Shown here: one piece after another, positions 23,316 through 31,060 of the stretch
Layout: every line of letters begins with the position of its first letter
Position numbering within the stretch: position 1 is the stretch's first letter
Source of the DNA: Peptococcaceae bacterium 1198_IL3148
Lineage (GTDB): Bacteria; Bacillota; Desulfotomaculia; Desulfotomaculales; Desulfohalotomaculaceae
Length of the DNA: 64,000 bases
Direction: 5' to 3'
Assembly (NCBI GenBank): GCA_036763105.1
Contig: JBAIYS010000006.1
Span: 1 to 64,000, forward strand
The notes under the pieces: generated by a model
Told to the model about the DNA's origin: nothing
The model's database searches: none
Seen by the model: only the letters and a program-made list of their open reading frames with translations
Program-made: the position numbers and the translations under genes

Positions 23316-24599
23316 ATGAATTATAAACAAAAACAACGAATTGAGCAACTCACAGAAGCAACTTTAATTATCGGTGCTGATATTGCTAAAGCAAAACACG
23401 TAGCACGTGCTCAGGATTTTAGAGGAATTGAGTTGGGAAAGCGGCTGGTGTTTGATAATACAAGAGCAGGCTTAACCAAACTGATGCATTGGGTTAGAAC
23501 CCTAATGCTTGAGCACAGCAAAGAAGATGCTATTGTAGGCATCGAACCTACGGGTCACTACTGGTTGCCAATGGCTGAGTTTTTACGCAGAGAAGGCATA
23601 GCGGTTGTAGTGGTAAATCCCCTGCATGTTAAGAAAAGTAAAGAATTGGACGACAATTCACCAACCAAAAACGATATTAAAGATGCAAGAGTAATTGCTC
23701 AATTAGTAAAAGACGGGCGATATTCAGAACCTAACTTACCCACCGGTATATATGCAGAACTGAGGGTAGGAATGGTTCAAAGAGATCGCTTGAATCAAGA
23801 TCTTAATAGGGTAAAAGGTAGAATACACAATTGGTTAGATAGGTATTTTCCAGAGTATACAGGAGTTTTTAAAGATTGGGAAGGCAAAGCATCTTTAATG
23901 ATATTAAGTGCTTGCCCACTGCCCCAAGACATTGTTAAAACAACTGTAGAAGGTATTGTGAGGCTGTGGCGAACCGAAATTAAACGAGCAGTTGGTATCA
24001 AAAGAGCCAACAAACTAATGCTGGCTGCCAAGGACTCTATCGGGTTATCCACAGGGATAGAGTTTGCTCGTCATGAAATAAAGATGCTACTTGAACAATA
24101 TGATACTCTGTGCAAACAAATGGAAACACTGATGAAAGCAGTGCAAGAGTTAATCAAACAAATACCAGGAGCCAAAGAAATGATGACTATTCCTGGAGTT
24201 GGCTTGGTTACGGTTGCTGGTTTTTTGGCAGAAGTAGGGGACCTAAATCGATATAATCATGGGCAACAAATAATCAAACTGTCCGGTCTAAATTTAAAAG
24301 AGAACAGTTCTGGCAAGCACAAAGGGCAATCACGCATAAGCAAACGGGGGCGCCCTCGCCTAAGAGCCCTTTTGTTTAAAACAGTGTTAGTCATGGTTGC
24401 CAAAAACCAAGAGTTTAAGGCTATCCACAAATACCTAACCACGAGGGCAGAAAATCCTTTGAAGAAAAAACAATCTATAGTTGCCCTCTGTGGAAAACTT
24501 ATACGTATTTTATACACCTTAGGTAAAAATCAAGTCGCATATAATGCAGAACAAGTATTAGGTGTTGTTCGTCAATCACAATTACAGGAAGCTGCTTAA
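23316..24599 (+). CDS. IS110-family transposase/recombinase
   Basis: 427 residues. The N-terminal DEDD RuvC-like domain shows GADIAKAKH, IVGIEPTGHYW and KNDIKDARVIAQL; a coiled middle part follows (about 230-285), then the C-terminal Tnp_20 domain with IPGVGLVTVAGFLAEVGD and LSGLNLKENSSGKHKGQSRI, which includes the region of the catalytic serine. Full length and apparently intact. The long noncoding sequence lies after the gene, as in IS1111-type members. AGGAGG precedes the ATG. Confidence 0.93.
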   Translation: MNYKQKQRIEQLTEATLIIGADIAKAKHVARAQDFRGIELGKRLVFDNTRAGLTKLMHWVRTLMLEHSKEDAIVGIEPTGHYWLPMAEFLRREGIAVVVVNPLHVKKSKELDDNSPTKNDIKDARVIAQLVKDGRYSEPNLPTGIYAELRVGMVQRDRLNQDLNRVKGRIHNWLDRYFPEYTGVFKDWEGKASLMILSACPLPQDIVKTTVEGIVRLWRTEIKRAVGIKRANKLMLAAKDSIGLSTGIEFARHEIKMLLEQYDTLCKQMETLMKAVQELIKQIPGAKEMMTIPGVGLVTVAGFLAEVGDLNRYNHGQQIIKLSGLNLKENSSGKHKGQSRISKRGRPRLRALLFKTVLVMVAKNQEFKAIHKYLTTRAENPLKKKQSIVALCGKLIRILYTLGKNQVAYNAEQVLGVVRQSQLQEAA

Positions 24600-24835
24600 A
24601 AAGGTATTTAAAAGATAAAACACTCTTTAAGACGATTTTAAAACAGACAAATCAAGCACGGAGAAGCCGGGAACTAATTTTACCATACGGGCATGACCCA
24701 GCAAGGGAGCATCCCTGGCCTCCACCCCTTGAGAGGTAGAACGAAGGAATGTAAGGGCCAAATAGTTGGACCCCGTGAGACGTGGGAGGGTTAACCGCAA
24801 GGGTGTAAGTGGAGATCCATTGTGCAACCATAATT
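24600..24835 (+). ncRNA. Candidate bridge/seek RNA region of the IS110-type element
   Basis: A GC-richer, structured noncoding stretch in AT-rich surroundings. Visible hairpins include AGGGAGCATCCCT (24705-24717), CCCCGTGAGACGTGGG (24773-24787) and AACCGCAAGGGTT-like arms (24793-24807). IS110-family elements encode a guide RNA in the noncoding end that pairs with donor and target DNA. Location and size fit, but boundaries, strand and guide loops are not determined. Confidence 0.45.
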
Positions 24836-25175
24836 TGTAAAAAGGATTTACCCTTTGTTAGGTTATATCCCGACCTACCATAAAATGTTATTAATTCAAA
24901 TACATTCCTGCATGCCGTTATTGGATGTACTTGAAATTGTAAGAATGAGTGAGTAAATGCAAGAAAAACTTATTTTATTGAGGGAGGTTTTGAAACATTT
25001 TTGCAAAAATGAACACTTTTGTAAAAAAATCATAATATTTATTATAAAGAATGGCAAAAATAATGTGAAAGTAATAATTTTCTGTTAAAAAGTTAGCTTA
25101 ATAAAAAGGAAAGTTTACATGCTGTATAGAATAAAACTAATTAACAAATCTAATAAAGTATAGGAGGAGATAGCC
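24836..25175. other. AT-rich intergenic region
   Basis: No gene, tRNA or strong hairpin is seen. No remnant of cbiQ or cbiO could be recognised here. Confidence 0.55.
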
Positions 25176-25607
25176 ATGCACAGTAACTACTTAAATGAAG
25201 AGGCAATTGAGGAACTTAAAGCAAGGTTAAAGTGGATTCAAGTTCTTGGTTCGGACAAAAAGGTTTACCTAGCAATTGAAGACAACGAATCCACTGACGT
25301 TGAGTTTAAACCTGTAAAAGCGGTCACCTTAATGACCACCGATAGCGAAAACTACAAGTTACTTGATTTAGGCTTCCAATACAAAGGACTGGGTAAAACC
25401 CTAATCATCAGAAACATCTGCGCCTTTAACTGGCTCGTCCTTACCCGCTCTGAAAGGGGCACTTCTGAAACTGCCAAACTTACGCTTTTCTGCCTGGCCA
25501 ACACCCCATCCTCCGAACCGTCCATTATTACCAAGTCGTACGTGTTAAAATTCACCGATAGTCCCAATGAACAGCAATTTGCCGAAGATTATGTGATGAT
25601 TTCATAA
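25176..25607 (+). CDS. Hypothetical 143-aa protein
   Basis: A strong TAGGAGGAG site precedes the ATG. The chain starts with a helical segment (LNEEAIEELKARLKWIQ) and continues with beta strands; no membrane helix, signal peptide or cysteine cluster is seen. NICAFNWLVLTRSERG in the middle is the most distinctive stretch. It is monocistronic, with a terminator directly after it. No family is recognised. Confidence 0.7.
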   Translation: MHSNYLNEEAIEELKARLKWIQVLGSDKKVYLAIEDNESTDVEFKPVKAVTLMTTDSENYKLLDLGFQYKGLGKTLIIRNICAFNWLVLTRSERGTSETAKLTLFCLANTPSSEPSIITKSYVLKFTDSPNEQQFAEDYVMIS

Positions 25608-25616
25608 TATTTGATT

Positions 25617-25642
25617 TTGAGGGCGTATTTATGCGCCCTCAA
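25617..25642 (+). terminator. Rho-independent terminator
   Basis: Stem TTGAGGGCG / CGCCCTCAA (25617-25642) followed by T-rich sequence. Confidence 0.8.
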
Positions 25643-25853
25643 TTATTTTACAAGAACGACCTTCATATTATAACAAGACATAGCAATATATGCAATAGAT
25701 GTAATGGAATTTACTTTATTATTTTTTAGTTCAAACAATTTGACAAACATTTATAATTGTATGTTAAATAAAAAAATTTATTTAAACTATATTTTTTCTT
25801 GCAGGATATTTAAAGGATATACAGAAATAACATTATAACTAGGAGGGGGAGGT

Positions 25854-26687
25854 ATGGAGGAATTAAAGATTACCACTTTAAGTGAAGATGCTTCACACCG
25901 TTGTGGATTATTAGCTGAACACGGACTTTCGCTGTTTATTGAATATAAGGGTTTCAAAGTTCTCTTTGATACCGGACAGGGGGCATCGGTTATTGCCAAT
26001 TCCCGGGCAATAAACGTCGATTTGCGGGAAGTTAATGCCATTGTCCTAAGCCACGGCCACTATGATCATACCGGGGGACTCTACAGTGTGCTACGGAAAA
26101 TCGGCTCCAAGGAGATTTTTGCCCATCCTGATGCTTTAAAAACCAAATACAAACTGATGCCCAAGGAAGGTTTTCGCAATAGTGGGGCTCCGGCCTCAGC
26201 TCAGGAATTAACCAATATTGGTGCAAGATATAAGTTGTCCAGTAAGCCTACAGAATTAGTACCCGGTTTAATTGTTACTGGTGAGATTCCTAGGGTGACG
26301 GATTTTGAAACCAATAACCCTTTGTTCTATACCGAAAAAAACAATGATTATTTACCGGATTCAATGTTAGATGATCAAGCCTTAGTGATTTCCACCGGCA
26401 AAGGTACGGTGGTGATTACCGGATGTGCCCATGCCGGATTAATCAATACCTTGCAATACGCCACAGAATTAACCAACAGCAATCACATTTACGCCGTCAT
26501 TGGCGGTACCCATTTGTTTGAGGCAGACAATGAAAAACTGGACAAAACCATTAAAGCAATGCAAACATTCAATATCCAAAAAATCGCTGCCAACCACTGT
26601 ACCGGTTTTAAAGCCCAAATGGCTTTTTATCAGGCCTTTGGAGATAAGTTTGTCCTTAACTCCACCGGAGACATAATTGTAATATAA
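25854..26687 (+). CDS. Metallo-beta-lactamase-fold hydrolase, COG1237 type
   Basis: 277 residues. The metal motif HxHxDH is in VLSHGHYDHTGG (about residue 63), further ligands are seen in VVITGCAHAGLIN, and the last in IGGTHLF and ANHCTG. This set is typical for the COG1237 branch annotated as dihydropteroate-like beta-ribofuranosylaminobenzene phosphate synthase relatives. True substrate unknown. GGAGGGGGAGG upstream gives very strong translation. A terminator follows, shared with the helicase on the opposite strand. Confidence 0.85.
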   Translation: MEELKITTLSEDASHRCGLLAEHGLSLFIEYKGFKVLFDTGQGASVIANSRAINVDLREVNAIVLSHGHYDHTGGLYSVLRKIGSKEIFAHPDALKTKYKLMPKEGFRNSGAPASAQELTNIGARYKLSSKPTELVPGLIVTGEIPRVTDFETNNPLFYTEKNNDYLPDSMLDDQALVISTGKGTVVITGCAHAGLINTLQYATELTNSNHIYAVIGGTHLFEADNEKLDKTIKAMQTFNIQKIAANHCTGFKAQMAFYQAFGDKFVLNSTGDIIVI

Positions 26688-26700
26688 AGATAAGTAATAT

Positions 26701-26733
26701 AAGTAATAAGAGGCCCTAGGCCTCTTATTACTT
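26701..26733. terminator. Bidirectional terminator
   Basis: Perfect 15-bp stem AAGTAATAAGAGGCC / GGCCTCTTATTACTT with a 3-base loop, between convergent genes. Confidence 0.85.
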
Positions 26734-26739
26734 GTGGGT

Positions 26740-28299
26740 CTAAAATAACACTGCAACCTGATCACGGTCTAACGTCCTGCGGATACCCCGGAGTTTTTCC
26801 AGCAGTACCGGATTATCTACTGCCGCCTTTTCCATCTGTCGCAACAGATCTATCTCTCGCCTAATCACTGACACCACATCACCCTCTTGCAAACTGCAAT
26901 TATCCAGCAGGTGATCAAACTCTTTGCCGTTATACCAAGCATAGGCTAAATAACCCGGAACAGGTGACCAAACCATATAATCTTGGGGTACACCCATCTC
27001 CATTAATTCTGCCCGCAGTTTGTTAACCACGTCAAAATCGTAAGGCGGAATTTGAATATATTCTCGGCGACCGGGAACATAATCGATACCAGCCAAAATT
27101 CCCGCCACTTCATCCGCTGGCAAATCCTCTATTAAGCCAGAAAAAACCAATTCCGTTACAAATATCTCCTGGACGTGTAAGTGCAACGCAAACTTACCCC
27201 GGGGCAGTAATTCTCGCTCCTTAACATAACCTAAGCGCTGCAGCAGTGTGCGCATTTTTTGAAAGTCTATGGTGTATTGCTTGGCGTCATACTCCATCTG
27301 TTTCTTTTTATAATGTAAAAGCTCTAAGCGATTGTTGATTTCTTTAATTTCTCTGGCGGCATCAAAGCATTGAACATTTTTACATTTTTTCTTTTTCAGC
27401 AAACTAAGGGTGTTTTCAATTTCGGCTATTCTAGATTGTGAGCCGGGCATCTGCCTATATTTGCGACTTTTCAACTTATGTAATTCTCGCTTCAATTTTT
27501 TGCGAATCAGTGGGCAAGAAGTACTTTGCTGTTCCTCACAAAAATGTTCTTGCAGTTGTTGTTGCTTATTGTGCAGTTTAGTAATTTTACGATTAATATC
27601 TTTTAAACGACGCCGTTTTTGGAAGGCCGAGAAATTGCTTTTTAAAAAATGATCTATTTCTTGATCCGACTTCCACATTAACAAACTTAAAACGGTGTTG
27701 GCCGAGACCGCCAATCGACCGTGCACCATTTCAACTTCAGATTCTTTAAAGAATCCGGTTTCATCGGGATGTTCGGCACTAATTTGAATATAAACATGTC
27801 CCTGCTCATCAAAGCCGCGCCTACCGGCTCGGCCTGCCATTTGAAAAAATTCTCGATTTAACAGTTGTCTAAATTCTCGTCCGTCCCACTTGCGACAGGA
27901 TTCAAATACTGCACTGGAAGCTGGAAAATTAACTCCGGCTGCAAAGGTTTCGGTACAAAACAACACCCAAATTAACCTTGATTCATATAAACGCTCCACA
28001 ATGCGCTTTAATGCCGGAGAAAGTCCAGCATGATGGTAACCGATGCCCTGCATCAGTAATCGCTTTAACATCGCCCGATCTCGATGGACAAACATATCGG
28101 GATGTTCGGCCTCGGCATCAGTGATCATTTTCCGCACCCGTTCCTTTTCATCGGGATAGAGAAAGTCCCATTCTTTTCCTACTTCAAATGCCATTTCCTC
28201 GGTTTTGGCCCGGCCAAAAACAAAATAAAGGGCTGGCAATTTATCTTGGATTAATTCCACTATTTCAGCGGGGTCTTTAAATCTGCGGGGCTTAGCCAT
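26740..28299 (-). CDS. Ski2-like helicase, C-terminal half (RecA2 and accessory domains)
   Basis: 519 residues. It starts at the second RecA domain: LPALYFVFGRAKTEEMA, YHHAGLSPALKRIVERLY, ETFAAGVNFPA (motif V) and QMAGRAGRRGFDEQGHVY (motif VI). It continues through a winged-helix, a basic cysteine-containing coiled part (about 200-330) and a C-terminal helical domain. The ATP-binding RecA1 half is on a separate gene 22 bases upstream. The ATG at 28299 has GGGAGGAT seven bases before it, so this looks like a true separate start, although the frame is open to 28422. Confidence 0.85.
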   Translation of the reverse strand: MAKPRRFKDPAEIVELIQDKLPALYFVFGRAKTEEMAFEVGKEWDFLYPDEKERVRKMITDAEAEHPDMFVHRDRAMLKRLLMQGIGYHHAGLSPALKRIVERLYESRLIWVLFCTETFAAGVNFPASSAVFESCRKWDGREFRQLLNREFFQMAGRAGRRGFDEQGHVYIQISAEHPDETGFFKESEVEMVHGRLAVSANTVLSLLMWKSDQEIDHFLKSNFSAFQKRRRLKDINRKITKLHNKQQQLQEHFCEEQQSTSCPLIRKKLKRELHKLKSRKYRQMPGSQSRIAEIENTLSLLKKKKCKNVQCFDAAREIKEINNRLELLHYKKKQMEYDAKQYTIDFQKMRTLLQRLGYVKERELLPRGKFALHLHVQEIFVTELVFSGLIEDLPADEVAGILAGIDYVPGRREYIQIPPYDFDVVNKLRAELMEMGVPQDYMVWSPVPGYLAYAWYNGKEFDHLLDNCSLQEGDVVSVIRREIDLLRQMEKAAVDNPVLLEKLRGIRRTLDRDQVAVLF

Positions 28300-28321
28300 G
28301 AATATCCTCCCATTAGTTACG

Positions 28322-29137
28322 TTAATTATAGAATTTATTACGTTTCCTAGCCTTGTACTCTTCCTGTTCTTCCTTCCGTTTGTCAGAGAGTTTTTTAACC
28401 TGGCGTTTGGCCTCGTGTTCATTTATTATTTCATTATCCGGTGTCACCCAGTTAATTTCCAAGGGCACCGCCCGTTTTCTTTCTTCCACCACCAGCACTT
28501 CGGCATTGCGCACTTCGGCAATCCAAGTGGCCATCTCCTTCACATTGGGTACGGTGGCGGACAAACCTAATATTTTCATATGCGGTGGGGCAAACAATAT
28601 TGCTTCTTCCCACGATGTGCCGCGGTGCGGGTCATCTAGGTAATGGATTTCATCAAAAACGACATAGGCAATGTTAGCCAGTTGTTCCACATCTTCAAAA
28701 CATTTATTGCGAAATATCTCAGTGGTCATCACCGTCAACATGGCATCACCGTTAATGGTGACATCACCGGTAACTAAACCAACCCTTTCATCGCCAAACA
28801 TTTCTCTGAAATCAGCATATTTTTGATTGGAAAGGGCCTTTAATGGCGATGTGTATATTAACCCCATCCCCTCATCCATTAACTTTTCGGCAAGTTTTTC
28901 TGCTATTAAGGTCTTTCCGGTGCCGGTGGGGGCGGCCACCAACACATTCCTACCGGCTAAAACCGCCTCAATGGCTTCGGCTTGAAAGTCATCCAGTTGA
29001 AAGGGACCAGCGGGAGCCACTGGCTGGGTCTCTTTGCGCAAAGGAGTTTTTTTATAAAAACTTTTAATGCGAATTTTGCTTTTTAAATTCTTACCTTTCT
29101 TAATTTCTTCTGTGTTGTCATTTTCCCAACGAGGCAA
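28322..29137 (-). CDS. Ski2-like helicase, N-terminal half (RecA1 domain)
   Basis: 271 residues. A basic N-tail precedes a Q-motif (FQLDDFQAEAIEAV), Walker A APTGTGKT, motif Ia TSPLKALSNQKY, motif Ib, the DEIH box in VVFDEIHYLDDP and motif III LSATVPN. The C-terminus is a charged coiled helix that ends without RecA2. The TTG start has GGAGG six bases upstream. Alone it cannot complete the ATP cleft; it should pair with the product of 26740-28299. Such enzymes unwind RNA or DNA in the 3'-5' direction. Confidence 0.85.
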   Translation of the reverse strand: MPRWENDNTEEIKKGKNLKSKIRIKSFYKKTPLRKETQPVAPAGPFQLDDFQAEAIEAVLAGRNVLVAAPTGTGKTLIAEKLAEKLMDEGMGLIYTSPLKALSNQKYADFREMFGDERVGLVTGDVTINGDAMLTVMTTEIFRNKCFEDVEQLANIAYVVFDEIHYLDDPHRGTSWEEAILFAPPHMKILGLSATVPNVKEMATWIAEVRNAEVLVVEERKRAVPLEINWVTPDNEIINEHEAKRQVKKLSDKRKEEQEEYKARKRNKFYN

Positions 29138-29241
29138 AAATATCCTCCTCTCGATATTGCAAAAATATTTATCACTTACATTATGTTATCCATTATTAGT
29201 TATTTTACCTGCAATATAGCAAAAAAATAAGCCTTTACCAT

Positions 29242-29278
29242 AAAAAAAGCCCCCCCGCATTTAATATATGCGGGGGGG
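29242..29278 (-). terminator. Terminator of the ECF-ABC operon
   Basis: GC-rich stem ACCCCCCCGCAT / ATGCGGGGGGGC followed on the minus strand by seven T residues. Confidence 0.85.
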
Positions 29279-29285
29279 TGGTGCG

Positions 29286-30134
29286 CTAACGAAATAGTTT
29301 ATTTTGATTACCCTTTCTCAAAGGGTTAAGTCTTCTGCCACTCCATATCAACAACAAAATGCCGCTGCCAACATAAAAAGCGATATAAACGCCCCAATAG
29401 GGCAAAAACCACTCCGCCTCATCCATTAAGGGTGCCCCCTCGTTCATAATCCGCATCAACACAATCACCGGATTGATATCAAATAAGAACTGCACGATAA
29501 AAGGAGCTGTGTCCGGTGGAGGCAATTCAGGCTTCCGCAAAAATTCATGTATAAAGGCTGCCAAAAAGGCTGTTCCTGCCCCTAAAAAAGCAATGATGCC
29601 GTAAGCGGTGACGGTACTAATGCCAGTACGTTTAAAAAATGAAGAACAGGCCATGCCAACGGCAGCAAAAAGAAACATTGTCACCAGGTAAAAGCCAAAA
29701 ACCCCCAATAATTGAGTAGGAGAAACACCTCCAAACATAAATACCAAACTGTACAACGGGGCAGTGGCCATTATCAACAGTAAAGTAAAGGAACATGACG
29801 ATAGCATTTTGCCAATTACAATGGCGGTGGGACTGAGTTCGGTTGTTAGCAATACATTAAGGGTCTGTCGTTCCCTTTCGCCACTGATGGTGCCCGCAGT
29901 CAGCCCCGGAATAACAAAACCTAGCAAAATTAACTGGGCTACACTGAGGGTCATAAATATGTCCCGACTGCGATCAGGGTCAAAGGTCATCGGTTGGTAA
30001 CGCCAGTTCAAGTATATAAAGCCCAGTATAAAGCCACCAATCACCAAGAGGTATAAGAGTAGTATCAATGGCCCCTTTAGGCTCCGAAAACGCTGTCTTA
30101 ACTCTTTTACCAACACGGGGTTAGACTGGATCAT
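29286..30134 (-). CDS. ABC-2 type transporter permease
   Basis: 282 residues with six helices (about 24-44, 65-85, 110-135, 145-168, 178-200, 255-275). The first part (NPVLVKELRQRFRS) and the loop GERERQTLNVLLTTELSP, which couples to the ATPase, are typical for ABC-2 permeases. It overlaps the ATPase gene by four bases. Last gene of the sigma-factor operon, with a terminator right behind it. Confidence 0.85.
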   Translation of the reverse strand: MIQSNPVLVKELRQRFRSLKGPLILLLYLLVIGGFILGFIYLNWRYQPMTFDPDRSRDIFMTLSVAQLILLGFVIPGLTAGTISGERERQTLNVLLTTELSPTAIVIGKMLSSCSFTLLLIMATAPLYSLVFMFGGVSPTQLLGVFGFYLVTMFLFAAVGMACSSFFKRTGISTVTAYGIIAFLGAGTAFLAAFIHEFLRKPELPPPDTAPFIVQFLFDINPVIVLMRIMNEGAPLMDEAEWFLPYWGVYIAFYVGSGILLLIWSGRRLNPLRKGNQNKLFR

Positions 30135-31060
30135 TGTGATATCACCTCCTTGGTGACTGCCATAAAGGCCTCTTCCAAACTGCCCTGTTGTTCGGCAAAC
30201 TGCAACACCGGGAAGCCTTGTTCTATCAGGTTCTTTAACAACTGGCTTTGATCGGTTTTATCACCGTGATATACAATTCTGGCTTGATTACTGCGAACAT
30301 TTACTTGTTTTACTCCGGGATATTGCTGCAGGTAAATAACCAACTCTTCTAAAAGCTCCAGTGCATCGATGGCAATTACTTTACTTCCCTGACCACCGGC
30401 GGTTATTTCTGCCACCGATCCACTGGCCACCAGCCTGCCGTTTTCTAAAATCCCCACCTGATCACATATTTCCGCCAACTCAGGCAGTATGTGAGAGCTA
30501 ATAATTACTGTTTTATGCATTTGCTTTAATTGCTGCAAAATTTCTTTCAACTCTGCCCTGGCCCGGGGGTCCAAGCCCGATGCCGGTTCATCCAAAATCA
30601 GCACCTGCGGGTCATGAATCAAGCATCTGGCCAACGCCAGCCGCTGTTTCATACCACGGGATAAATTATCCACATAGGCATCGGATTTCTCCGGAAGATT
30701 AACCAACTCCAGTAAATCTAAAATTAACTGGTCTTGTTTTGCCGCCGGTATATGATAAGCGGTGGCAAAAAAACTTAAATACTCTTTAGCTGTTAAACCA
30801 TCATACACACCGAAAAAATCGGGCATATAGCCAATTTGCCGTCGGACATTTTGGGGTTCGGTGGTCACATCAAAACCATTAACCATGGCAACACCACTGT
30901 CCGCTGGCAAAAGTGTCGCTATTATACTCATGGCCGTTGTTTTGCCGGCACCGTTTGGCCCTATTAAGCCATAAACCTGACCAGGGGGGATGGTTAAGTC
31001 TAGGCTTTTAAGAGCTTGGGTTTTGCCAAAACTCTTGGTTAAACCTTTTATTTCAATCAT
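30131..31060 (-). CDS. ABC transporter ATP-binding protein
   Basis: 309 residues with Walker A GPNGAGKTT, signature LSRGMKQRLALARCL, Walker B QVLILDEPASGLD and switch His in IISSHILPELAE. The extra C-terminal 80 residues, after the nucleotide-binding domain, are typical for ABC-2 exporters of the NatA/GldA type. It overlaps the 757-aa gene upstream and the permease gene downstream by four bases each, so synthesis is coupled. Confidence 0.92.
   Translation of the reverse strand: MIEIKGLTKSFGKTQALKSLDLTIPPGQVYGLIGPNGAGKTTAMSIIATLLPADSGVAMVNGFDVTTEPQNVRRQIGYMPDFFGVYDGLTAKEYLSFFATAYHIPAAKQDQLILDLLELVNLPEKSDAYVDNLSRGMKQRLALARCLIHDPQVLILDEPASGLDPRARAELKEILQQLKQMHKTVIISSHILPELAEICDQVGILENGRLVASGSVAEITAGGQGSKVIAIDALELLEELVIYLQQYPGVKQVNVRSNQARIVYHGDKTDQSQLLKNLIEQGFPVLQFAEQQGSLEEAFMAVTKEVISQ

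Noticed and set aside
28300-28422. N-terminal extension of the second helicase half
   Set aside because: The frame is open to 28422, but its peptide is the out-of-frame reading of the first helicase gene, while GGGAGGAT marks the ATG at 28299.
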